Below, piece by piece: positions 25,654 to 33,294 of a stretch of DNA of 45,797 nt (position 1 is its first letter; each line of letters begins with the position of its first letter). The stretch comes from Porphyromonadaceae bacterium UBA7203 (GTDB lineage: Bacteria; Bacteroidota; Bacteroidia; Bacteroidales; Muribaculaceae), in contig DKUN01000015.1 of assembly GCA_002490725.1 (NCBI GenBank), forward strand, positions 1-45,797, written 5' to 3'. The notes beneath the pieces are model-generated. The model worked only from the letters and a program-made list of their open reading frames with translations, made no database searches and was not told the DNA's origin. The translations under genes were made by a program, and so were the position numbers.

Positions 25654-27231
25654 ATGAATAAGATTCTTGCAAGCATTATGGCCATTGCCCTTTGCGGCGG
25701 CACGGTATCGGCGCTCGACGTTGCCCACGCCGACGGCGAGAGCTGGTGGGGACTTGCCCCCGGACTCGGCCCTCAGATGCCTTTCGTTCAGGGCTCAACC
25801 CTGACCATGGACCAGCGAATCCATAACTACAACAATCAGACGTCGCCGCTGCTTGTGTCGACCAAGGGCCGCTACATCTGGAGCGAGACCCCTCTGCAGC
25901 TCACTCTCGACGCCGAGGGCTGGCACATAGCCAACCCCGACGCACGCCTTGTCGAGGCCGGCTCGACGCTCGAAGACGCCTACATGGCGGTTATGACCGA
26001 GAACTTCATGCCGTCGGGCACGCTGCCGCCGGCTGAGTTTTTCAACAAGCCGATGTATAACACCTGGATCGAGCTGATGTATGACCAGAATCAGAAAGAC
26101 ATCCTCGACTATGCCCGCCATCTCATTGCCGACGGCTATCCGGCTGGCGTGCTGATGATTGACGACAACTGGCAGCAGGACTATGGCGTCTATGAATTCC
26201 GTCCCGACCGCTTCCCCGATCCGAAGGCTATGGTCGACGAACTCCATGAGCTCGGATTCAAGGTAATGCTATGGGTGAGCCCCTTTGTGTCGCCCGACTG
26301 CCTGGAGTCGCGCGAGCTTGAGCGCCGCGGATTTCTGGTCAAGGACCGCGGCGGCCGCAATGCGGCGGTGCTTCGCTGGTGGAACGGCCATTCCACGGCG
26401 TTTGACCTCAGCAACCCCGAGGCCTATGCTTATTTTAAAAATAAACTCACCGGGCTGCAGGAGCGCTATGGCATCGACGGCTTCAAGATGGACGGCGGCG
26501 ACCCCGAGCGCTACACGGCCGAAGAGGTGACCGTTATGGGAGGCGCCGACGCCCTTGACTGCGGCCAGACGTCGCTTTGGGCACAGCTTGCCGGCGAGTT
26601 CCCCTACAATGAGTTGCGCGCTTGCTGGAAACATGGCGGCGAGGCTCTGGTGCAGCGTCTGGGCGACAAGCCCTACGGCTGGGAGAGCGTGCGCGCGCTG
26701 GTGCCGTCGATGGTTGTGGCCGGCCTGCTCGGCCATAGCTATGCATGCCCCGACATGATCGGCGGCGGTGACTACATGAGCTTCCTGAACCTTGGCGGCC
26801 AACCGCTTGACCCTCGCATTATGGTGCGTTCGTGTCAGATTCACGCCATGATGCCTATGATGCAGTTCTCGGTAGCTCCCTGGCGCACTCTGGCTCCCGA
26901 ATATGCCGCCATTTGCAGCGACTATGCCCGCAAGCACGCCGAGCTGGGCGACTACATACTGTCGCAGGCCCGCATCACGGCCGAGACCGGTCGTCCGATT
27001 GTGCGCTGTCTGGCCTATGACTTCCCCGGCCAGGGTCTCGATGCCGTTACCGACCAGTATATGCTCGGCGACCGCTACATGGTTGCGCCCGTGGTGACCG
27101 ACGGCTATGAGCGCGACGTGGTGCTGCCTAAGGGCAAGTGGCGCGACGACCGCGGCAAGGTTCACAAGGGCGGACGCACGATTCGCGTCGACGCTCCACT
27201 TGACCGCATACCGTATTTTGAAAAACTGTAA
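25654..27231 (+). CDS. Secreted glycoside hydrolase family 31 (alpha-galactosidase/glucosidase-like)
   Basis: Retaining alpha-glycosidase, exported by a signal peptide (ILASIMAIALCGGTVSA). The frame is open upstream into the HTCS gene, but the signal peptide starts at ATG 25654, giving 525 residues. GH31 barrel landmarks are VLMIDDNWQQDYGVYEF, DPKAMVDELHELGFKVMLWV and GIDGFKMDGGDPERY, where Asp 280 is the likely nucleophile; Asp 338 in RLGDKPYGWESV is the likely acid/base, followed by GLLGHSYACPDMIGGG. The KMDGGD context and the short barrel resemble the MYORG/bacterial alpha-galactosidase branch more than classical maltase-type enzymes (from memory), so alpha-galactosidase, alpha-glucosidase or alpha-xylosidase are all possible. 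It is the only recognisable glycosidase in the locus. Confidence 0.88.
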   Translation: MNKILASIMAIALCGGTVSALDVAHADGESWWGLAPGLGPQMPFVQGSTLTMDQRIHNYNNQTSPLLVSTKGRYIWSETPLQLTLDAEGWHIANPDARLVEAGSTLEDAYMAVMTENFMPSGTLPPAEFFNKPMYNTWIELMYDQNQKDILDYARHLIADGYPAGVLMIDDNWQQDYGVYEFRPDRFPDPKAMVDELHELGFKVMLWVSPFVSPDCLESRELERRGFLVKDRGGRNAAVLRWWNGHSTAFDLSNPEAYAYFKNKLTGLQERYGIDGFKMDGGDPERYTAEEVTVMGGADALDCGQTSLWAQLAGEFPYNELRACWKHGGEALVQRLGDKPYGWESVRALVPSMVVAGLLGHSYACPDMIGGGDYMSFLNLGGQPLDPRIMVRSCQIHAMMPMMQFSVAPWRTLAPEYAAICSDYARKHAELGDYILSQARITAETGRPIVRCLAYDFPGQGLDAVTDQYMLGDRYMVAPVVTDGYERDVVLPKGKWRDDRGKVHKGGRTIRVDAPLDRIPYFEKL

Positions 27232-27256
27232 TATTCCAACTTTAAATTTAACACAT

Positions 27257-28831
27257 ATGAAAAAGTTATTGCTAATGGCTGTTGCAGCCGCCACCACTTT
27301 AGGTGCAGCCGCCGCAAACCTGTGGACAGGCTCGTGCACGTTTTCGAACTATAAGGCAGAGGTGCCCGAAGACAGGCCCGTGCTTCCCGCCGCGCTCTTC
27401 GCCTCGGCTCAGGTAGGCGATGATATAGTGGTTACTCTTACCAACAATCCCAACGACAAGCAGTCATGGCACCAGTGCGAACTCTGGACTCCCAATGTCG
27501 CCGACGGCGACCCGAGCGCCACTGCGCTCTGTCAGGGCGTGCATATTACCGAGGGCATGACCAGTGCGGTGTTCAGCATCAATGAAGATATGCTGTCGAA
27601 ACTCCAATCGACCGGCTGCGCTCTGGCCGGCACCGGCTATACGGTGACATCGGTCGACCTGACCGGCTTCGACCCCGTTATCTGGCAGGGCGAATCGGTT
27701 GTGGCCAACTGGAACGCCACTCCGGCCGTGAACCTGCCCGGCGCCAAGTTTGCCGGCGTAGCCCAGGGCCTTGAGCTGGTGTTTGAAGTGCATATAATCA
27801 CTCCGGGCGAATGGGCCGGAATTCAGATCGACAAGTCGACCTATGTTGCCGGTTCGTTCGGTGCCGTCGATATTGGCGACAAGACAACCGAGGTGGCATT
27901 CCGCCTGACTCCCGAACTCCACGCCGAGCTGCAGGCCGACGGCATCAACATTACCGGCGCCAACTTCGTGCTCACCAAAATCTATGTGCGCGAGGTTCAG
28001 GGTGAAGGCTCTACCATCTGGGCGGGCGAGTGTGTGGTCAAGGAGTGGAACGCCGACCCGACAGTAAACCTGCCCGGCGCCAAGTTCTCGGAAGTGGCCG
28101 AAGGCGATGAACTGGTGTTTGACGTTCACATAATCACTCCGGGTGAATATGCCTGCATCCAGATTGACAAGTCGACCTGGACTCCCGGCTCGTTCGGCAC
28201 CACCGAAATCGGCGACGAAACCTCGGAGGTTTCCTTTGTGCTGACTTCCGCGCTCCACGCCGAACTCCTGGCCGACGGCATCAACATTACCGGCATGAAC
28301 TTCGTGCTCACCCGCATCTATGTGCGTGCGGCATCAGGCGCCAACGGTCCGGAAGTGTGGAGCGGTTCGCTCTCGACCGGCGACTGGGCGCAGTATCTTG
28401 AAATCGAGCCCTCGCGCTGCACTGAAATCAAAGCCGGCGACGAGCTGGTGTTTACCGTAACGGCTACCGGCACCGAGGCATCGATGTGTCTGAAGCAGCG
28501 CCTTGCAGCCGGCTGGGAAGAGATGCCCGCCGACGAGGAGTGGGGCAACTACATCAATCTGCCCGAAGGCGAGTCTGAAGCCGTGTTTGCCGTCAATGAA
28601 GAGGCTGCCGCCACCATCAAGGCCAACGGCTTCGTTGTTGCCGGCAAGGATTTCACCGTAACAAAAATCGTTTGCCGCCATGAAGGAGATTCCGCTATCC
28701 GCGCAATTTATAGCGCAGCCGCAGCCGGCAACGGCGAGGTCTATGACCTGCGCGGACGCCGCGTTAATGCTTCGGCAGGTCTGCCTGCAGGTATCTACAT
28801 TGTCGACGGCAAGAAAATTCTGAAGCGCTGA
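27257..28831 (+). CDS. Secreted protein with four tandem beta-rich modules and YDLxGR tail
   Basis: Not a family I recognise by name. I start it at ATG 27257 (signal peptide KKLLLMAVAAATTLGAAAA), giving 524 residues; the frame is open further upstream. The mature part consists of four copies of a module that begins xxWxG: Trp 23, 143, 255 and 368, spaced about 112-120 residues. Modules 2 and 3 are near-duplicates (NLPGAKF, VHIITPGEWAGIQIDKST/VHIITPGEYACIQIDKST, ADGINITGANFVL/ADGINITGMNFVL); 1 and 4 are diverged. The tail after about 490 reads VYDLRGRRV...GIYIVDGKKI. The modules look like jelly-roll carbohydrate-binding or adhesion domains, but no catalytic residues are visible. It is 25 nt after GH31 and 4 nt before the next gene. 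Confidence 0.75.
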   Translation: MKKLLLMAVAAATTLGAAAANLWTGSCTFSNYKAEVPEDRPVLPAALFASAQVGDDIVVTLTNNPNDKQSWHQCELWTPNVADGDPSATALCQGVHITEGMTSAVFSINEDMLSKLQSTGCALAGTGYTVTSVDLTGFDPVIWQGESVVANWNATPAVNLPGAKFAGVAQGLELVFEVHIITPGEWAGIQIDKSTYVAGSFGAVDIGDKTTEVAFRLTPELHAELQADGINITGANFVLTKIYVREVQGEGSTIWAGECVVKEWNADPTVNLPGAKFSEVAEGDELVFDVHIITPGEYACIQIDKSTWTPGSFGTTEIGDETSEVSFVLTSALHAELLADGINITGMNFVLTRIYVRAASGANGPEVWSGSLSTGDWAQYLEIEPSRCTEIKAGDELVFTVTATGTEASMCLKQRLAAGWEEMPADEEWGNYINLPEGESEAVFAVNEEAAATIKANGFVVAGKDFTVTKIVCRHEGDSAIRAIYSAAAAGNGEVYDLRGRRVNASAGLPAGIYIVDGKKILKR

Positions 28832-28835
28832 GCCT

Positions 28836-30719
28836 ATGGAAATCCGATTGAAATCGGTCCTGCTGTCACTGTTCATGGTTGCGGCCGCCAATGCGGCCGT
28901 GACCGTGACCTATCAGGAGGACAAGTCGAACTTCTGCAATCCGGAGCGCGGCATTTTCCATCACCTCGAGTTCCGTTCGTCAAAGCCCTCGACGATGACC
29001 GACGCCTATCTTGCCGGCTGTCGCGGCGAGGGCATATCGCTGCTGTTTAACGTCTACGTGCTCGACGATTGCCGCGACGGCAACGACCTGCCGCAGAGCG
29101 TGCTCGACATGCTTGACGCCAACATGGATGCCCTGCGCCGCAACGGCCTGAAAACCGTGCTCCGCTTCTGCTACTCATATGGCGAGAACGATTATCCGCG
29201 CGACATGCCCTGGGAGGTTACCAAGCGCCACATTGATCAGCTCGCGCCATACCTGCGCGCCAACTCCGACGTGATTGCGCTGCTTGAGGCCGGATTTATC
29301 GGTTCATGGGGCGAATGGTACTATACCGACAACTACGGATTCGAACCGCGCACGTTTGAGGACTATGCCGCGCGTCGACGGCTTCTGGCCAAGCTCCACG
29401 AGGTGCTGCCCGCCGACCGTTTCGTAGCCGTGCGCTATCCTGCGGCCAAAACGTCGATTTTCGGGCGCTCGCTTTCCGAACCGATGACTGCCGACGAGGC
29501 ATTCGTCGCCACCGACTATGCGCGCACGGCCTTTCATAACGACTGCTTCCTGGCCAATGCCGACCATATGGGCACGGGGCTGGCCAACGCCATGACGCGC
29601 GACTTCCTGGCCGCCGAAACGCAATTCGTGCCTATGGGAGGCGAAACCTGCACCGACCCCAATCAGTTTACCGAATACGGCAACGCGCTCACCGAACTCA
29701 AGCGCTATCATTGGAGCTACCTGAACGAAGACTATCACCCCGGTACCATTTCGGCCTGGGAGGAGAGCGGCCTGCTCGCTGAACTGCGCCGCAATCTCGG
29801 CTACAGATTCCGCCTCGAGGAGCTGAAGGCCGCGAACTTCCGCCCGGGAGCTACGGCCCGTGTGCGGCTGAGCCTGACCAATGCAGGCTATGCCGCGCCC
29901 TACAATCCGCGCAAGGCTATTTTTGTGCTTGCGTCGCGTGAGGGCTCGCAAGAATATTTCTTCGAAGTAGATTCCGACATGCGCACGTGGCAGCCGGGCG
30001 AAATCATGCTTGAGTCGGCTCTTGAACTGCCCGCCGACATGGCCGAGGGCAAGTACAGGCTCTACTTGTGGATGCCCGATGCGGCATCCTCGCTGGCCGA
30101 ACGCGCGGAGTTTGCCGTGCGCTTTGCCAACACCCGCATGTGGGAGAGCAAGACCGGGCGTAACATCCTGGCCGATATAGACGTCGAAGCCGGACCGGAG
30201 GAATCTCTGGAGCCCGTTCAGCCGCCTGTTGCCGACGAATATGAGCTGCTGTCGCTGGTATGGCGCGGCAACAGTGTGGCCGACGATGCCGGCAATGTGA
30301 CTTCGGCCGTAAAGCTCGCGGGCGGTTTTTTCGGAATGGCGACCGACGGTGACCGCCTGTTACTCACCGTTTGTCGTCGCAATCCGGCCAACAATGCCTC
30401 GGTCGAGGTGAAGGGTGCCGCCGGTGAGACTAGCTCTCTGTCAGCTCCCCGCGCCATCGATGCCGACACCGAGGCCATCGCCTATGATCTCGACTCCGAA
30501 TCGGCGGCTTTTATCCGCGATAACGGAGTGAGCGTAGCAGGCGTAAACTTCATTCTGACAGGCATATCTATTATGCGCAAAAAGACCGGGGCGCTCATTG
30601 CCCCGGCGGTCGCTCCCATTCAGGCCCGCACCTACGACATGCTCGGCCGCCCTGCCGACCGCGGCCTGCTCATCGAGCACGTTCCCGGCCAGGCTCCGCG
30701 CAAGGTCTACCGCCCCTGA
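28836..30719 (+). CDS. Secreted DUF4874/DUF4832-type protein with C-terminal beta module
   Basis: A 627-residue exported protein (signal KSVLLSLFMVAAANA). The start SNFCNPERGIFHHLEFR is the NPERGF-type motif of DUF4874, a TIM-barrel-like domain; the later half up to about 455 fits its usual partner DUF4832 (QFVPMGGETC, LGYRFRLEEL, PYNPRKAIFVLAS). Conserved acidic residues lie at barrel-strand ends: Glu 151 in ALLEAGFIGSWGEWYY and Glu 160. These suggest a glycosidase-like active site, but activity is unproven. A module from Trp 476 (LVWRGNSVADDAG ... NGVSVAGVNFILTGIS) matches those of the preceding gene. The end reads TYDMLGRPADRG...RKVYRP, a degenerate form of the same tail. It is the last gene before a terminator. 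Confidence 0.8.
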   Translation: MEIRLKSVLLSLFMVAAANAAVTVTYQEDKSNFCNPERGIFHHLEFRSSKPSTMTDAYLAGCRGEGISLLFNVYVLDDCRDGNDLPQSVLDMLDANMDALRRNGLKTVLRFCYSYGENDYPRDMPWEVTKRHIDQLAPYLRANSDVIALLEAGFIGSWGEWYYTDNYGFEPRTFEDYAARRRLLAKLHEVLPADRFVAVRYPAAKTSIFGRSLSEPMTADEAFVATDYARTAFHNDCFLANADHMGTGLANAMTRDFLAAETQFVPMGGETCTDPNQFTEYGNALTELKRYHWSYLNEDYHPGTISAWEESGLLAELRRNLGYRFRLEELKAANFRPGATARVRLSLTNAGYAAPYNPRKAIFVLASREGSQEYFFEVDSDMRTWQPGEIMLESALELPADMAEGKYRLYLWMPDAASSLAERAEFAVRFANTRMWESKTGRNILADIDVEAGPEESLEPVQPPVADEYELLSLVWRGNSVADDAGNVTSAVKLAGGFFGMATDGDRLLLTVCRRNPANNASVEVKGAAGETSSLSAPRAIDADTEAIAYDLDSESAAFIRDNGVSVAGVNFILTGISIMRKKTGALIAPAVAPIQARTYDMLGRPADRGLLIEHVPGQAPRKVYRP

Positions 30720-30745
30720 CCCCGGCCGGTAACAAAAGTTCCCTT

Positions 30746-30780
30746 GAGGTTGTGTCAATTTATGACACGGCCTCTTTTTT
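30746..30780 (+). terminator. Intrinsic terminator of the SusCD locus
   Basis: GAGGTTGTGTCA (30746-30757) pairs with TGACACGGCCTC (30763-30774), with two G-U wobbles and loop ATTTA. TTTTTT follows at once, 26 nt after the last stop codon. This is the clearest intrinsic terminator in the window and sets the 3' end of the locus. Confidence 0.9.
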
Positions 30781-30835
30781 CATATTAAGAAAAAAGGATT
30801 GAGTTTTTAATGCAAATTGGGAGGCTGATACGCAA

Positions 30836-30851
30836 TCTCTTGATAAGAGAT
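30836..30851 (+). repeat. Left copy of a 16-bp inverted repeat
   Basis: TCTCTTGATAAGAGAT. It is the exact reverse complement of the copy at 31019-31034. The arms TCTCTT and AAGAGA make each copy itself a palindrome with a 3-base centre (GAT). Both copies are preceded by ACGCAA. Confidence 0.9.
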
Positions 30852-31018
30852 ACTTTACGAGCGCGAAGTTAAGGATAATTTCTGAAATCCAAAAACATAC
30901 AGATTGAAATTTTGTAGTTATTCATAATCCATTTGAATTGTTGGAATAATTTACGGGGTGAGCCGGGTCTATAGATGAATATTGTGCTCATACTTTCAGA
31001 TGTTTATAATTGCACGCA

Positions 31019-31034
31019 ATCTCTTATCAAGAGA
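31019..31034 (-). repeat. Right copy of the 16-bp inverted repeat
   Basis: ATCTCTTATCAAGAGA, the exact reverse complement of 30836-30851; the centre is ATC instead of GAT. It starts 98 bp before the LRR start codon. Together the pair could be recombination sites of an invertible segment or two operator sites. Confidence 0.9.
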
Positions 31035-31116
31035 CACAGTGCCAAGTACACTTGCAGTAGTAAACTATATGTGTTGTAGATTAAAAATATATAAACTAAA
31101 AATTCAACATTTGCTT

Positions 31117-32994
31117 ATGAAGAGATTATTTCTAATGCTTGCTGCGACGGTCATGACGCTCGGCGCCGGCGCATCTATCAGAGACACCAAAACTGAAGTA
31201 GGCCGGGTAACGGTCGGAATTGAGTGCTACACCATCTTGCAGGATGAAGTCACCCGGGCCTTTTCGGCCGAGGTTGCCCGTACCGACTATGAATATACTG
31301 TCGATGTGGTGATTCCCAAGTTTATTTCCGCACCTGACTATTCCTCGGACCCTATTCCTGTGGAGGGCGTCGGCACGGCAGCTTTCGATCATAGGAGTGT
31401 TTTCTCAATTACTCTTCCGAATTCCATCAGGTACTTCGATGAATCTGCTTTTGCATATATTCCGGACGCTCCCGAATCGTTCAACTGGCCGACGTCGCTC
31501 GAAGAAATCGGCCTGCACGCTTTTGCCGGTTGGGACTGGCTAGAAGAGCTCACCGAACTGCCCTCGTCGCTCCGATATCTGTCGGGCTTCGGCGGGTTGT
31601 ATAATTTGACTAAGGTTGTTATACCGGAAGGGGTTACTGCCATTGGCGATGAGGCTTTTTCGGGATGCGGGAGTCTCGCTGAAATCCGGTTTCCGGCGTC
31701 TCTCCTGTCAATAGGCGATGATGCGTTTTGGGGATGCGATTTTACCTCGGTGACGCTGCCGGCATCGCTCACCAGCCTCGGTTCTGGCGTCTGGCAGTAC
31801 AACCGCAATCTTGCCGCCATCAACGTCGAGGCGGGCAATCAGAACTTCCGTTCAATCGACGGCGTGCTTTTCAACGCCGACGGTTCGGAACTGCTTGTCT
31901 TTCCCGCCGGCAATAAGGCCGAAACTTATGCAGTTCCCACAGGGACGCACACTCTCGGCGCTAAGTCGTTTATCGGGGCGAACAACCTGAAGAACATAAC
32001 TCTCCCCGACGGCTTGAAGAGGATAGAGTCGGGCGCGTTCTTCGACTGTGAGTCGCTGGGCAATATTACTCTTCCGGAATCGATTGAGTATATCGGTGAG
32101 TCCGTGTTTCCGCTTCCCGCCGCAATGACTTCACTGCACTTGCCCGCATCGCTGGCCACTATGGAGTCATGGCCCACGAATGAGAATTTCGTATCGTTTA
32201 CCGTGGATGAGGGCAATCAGCATTTCATGGCCATTGACGGTGTGCTCTATGACAAACCCGTTACCCGCCTGCTCTCATATCCCAGGAGTAACCGGGCGAT
32301 CGCCCATGAGGTTCCCGCCGGTGTTGAAGAGGTCGCTATCTCCTATGCCAAGGCTCTGGAGTCGCTTGTTTTGCCCGAAGGCGTAAAGATAATAAATTTG
32401 ACCGGCAATGAGTTACTTAGGTCGGTTAATATTCCCTCGACGGCTGTGTCGGTCCGTGTTTCCGGCACAAAGCATCTCACCGGTCTGACTCTTCCTCATG
32501 GAGTTGAGTCGATTTACTTCTCCGGCAATGAGGCGCTGCAGACCGTCAACATTCCTTCGACAGTTACTTCGCTCCCCTCTTTGTGTTTCGCCAACTGCCC
32601 CGGTCTGACCTCCATAGTCATTCCGGCATCAGTCAAGGCAATTGAACCCGCCCTGTTCCTGCGCTCAAAGCTCGACAAACTCGTAATCGAGGGTTCGTTT
32701 GACTCATATGAGTGGATGGAGGTGCTTCCCCGCTGGGCCGAGATGGCGCCTGCCCATCAGGTGCCTGAGGGGTGCGTGGTCTATGCCCATGAAGAGGAGT
32801 TTGACGCCATTCGTCAGTATTGGACGGGCGAGTTGCGCCCCATCGGCGAGTTTGATTCGATCGGTGGCGTCGAGGTTATGGCCGACGGTCCGGTGCGCTA
32901 CTTTGACCTGCACGGCCGCAGCGTGGCCTCACCCTCGTCGGGCGGCATCTACGTGCGCACAGGCGGCGGAGAGCGCCGCGTTGTGCGATACTGA
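31117..32994 (+). CDS. Secreted BspA-like leucine-rich-repeat protein
   Basis: Surface or secreted protein with BspA-type (LRR_5) repeats, a family involved in adhesion and host or polymer binding in other species; no role is proven here. I start it at ATG 31117, where a signal peptide begins (KRLFLMLAATVMTLGAGAS); the frame is open upstream to 30982, which would overlap the repeat region. The 625 residues hold about ten repeats of the type VTAIGDEAFSGCGSLAEIRF and LKRIESGAFFDCESLGNITL, with two diverged stretches marked by NQNFRSIDGVLF and NQHFMAIDGVLY (a repeated sub-unit). The C-terminus reads VRYFDLHGRSVASP...GIYVRTGGGERR, a version of the YDLxGR tail. Codon choice is less biased to C/G than in the neighbouring genes. 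Confidence 0.88.
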   Translation: MKRLFLMLAATVMTLGAGASIRDTKTEVGRVTVGIECYTILQDEVTRAFSAEVARTDYEYTVDVVIPKFISAPDYSSDPIPVEGVGTAAFDHRSVFSITLPNSIRYFDESAFAYIPDAPESFNWPTSLEEIGLHAFAGWDWLEELTELPSSLRYLSGFGGLYNLTKVVIPEGVTAIGDEAFSGCGSLAEIRFPASLLSIGDDAFWGCDFTSVTLPASLTSLGSGVWQYNRNLAAINVEAGNQNFRSIDGVLFNADGSELLVFPAGNKAETYAVPTGTHTLGAKSFIGANNLKNITLPDGLKRIESGAFFDCESLGNITLPESIEYIGESVFPLPAAMTSLHLPASLATMESWPTNENFVSFTVDEGNQHFMAIDGVLYDKPVTRLLSYPRSNRAIAHEVPAGVEEVAISYAKALESLVLPEGVKIINLTGNELLRSVNIPSTAVSVRVSGTKHLTGLTLPHGVESIYFSGNEALQTVNIPSTVTSLPSLCFANCPGLTSIVIPASVKAIEPALFLRSKLDKLVIEGSFDSYEWMEVLPRWAEMAPAHQVPEGCVVYAHEEEFDAIRQYWTGELRPIGEFDSIGGVEVMADGPVRYFDLHGRSVASPSSGGIYVRTGGGERRVVRY

Positions 32995-33103
32995 TTCATT
33001 ACCCGCGCAATCAATAAACACACGCACGCGCCATGAAAAATCATATAGCTGTCGGTAGCAGCAGCTGAGACTATGATACACACAGGTAAACAATCCCGGG
33101 GCT

Positions 33104-33141
33104 CCGGCCAGAAGGGAGGCTCCGGCCTCCCTTCTGGCCGG
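33104..33141 (+). terminator. 17-bp perfect hairpin after the LRR gene
   Basis: CCGGCCAGAAGGGAGGC (33104-33120) pairs perfectly with GCCTCCCTTCTGGCCGG (33125-33141) around a TCCG loop. There is no U tract, so it may stop transcription with help, protect mRNA ends, or work in both directions. Confidence 0.6.
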
Positions 33142-33228
33142 CCACACGTTTGGCCTGCAATCGGGGCCTGTTGATATGCTCCGCCCGCCGGCGCCCGCCG
33201 GTTCGGGTTTTATTATATCAATAGTATG

Positions 33229-33259
33229 TTGTGTAGATTGCCCGAAATGTGTATATTTG
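33229..33259 (+). promoter_or_regulatory. Promoter of the SGNH operon
   Basis: TTG (33229-33231), 20 bases, then TATATTTG (33252-33259) match the Bacteroidetes consensus fully. Transcription should begin near 33266, which excludes the upstream Met codons at 33226 and 33247 and supports ATG 33295 as the start. Confidence 0.85.
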
Positions 33260-33294
33260 CAGAGTTAAAACTTAAATCTAAATTTAATCTGCTA

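Larger units (their letters stand above)
30781..31116. other. AT-rich spacer before the LRR gene, holding a repeat pair
   Basis: No gene is recognised here. The stretch holds two 16-bp inverted-repeat copies (30836-30851 and 31019-31034) around 167 bp. Inside, on the - strand, TAACTTCG (30864-30871) with TTG 18 bases further (30890-30892) is a near-consensus promoter pointing left. On the + strand no good TAnnTTTG box lies ahead of the LRR gene; TACACTTG at 31047-31054 is a 7/8 match without a -33 partner. Base composition is clearly more AT-rich than the flanking genes. Confidence 0.6.
32995..33294. other. Intergenic region between LRR and SGNH genes
   Basis: A 300-nt stretch with no credible gene. 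It contains a 17-bp-stem hairpin (33104-33141), a GC-rich CCGCCGGCGCCCGCCGG segment near 33184, and then the promoter at 33229-33259. An 11-codon frame, 33033-33068, starts ATGAAAAATCAT but shows no coding sign. Confidence 0.6.

Noticed and set aside
30982..31116. Upstream extension of the LRR protein to 30982
   Set aside because: The extra 45 residues run through the right repeat copy and have no signal peptide; a good signal peptide begins at 31117.
33033..33068. An 11-codon frame starting ATGAAAAATCAT
   Set aside because: Too short to judge, with no ribosome-binding signal, and upstream of the mapped promoter motif of the next operon.
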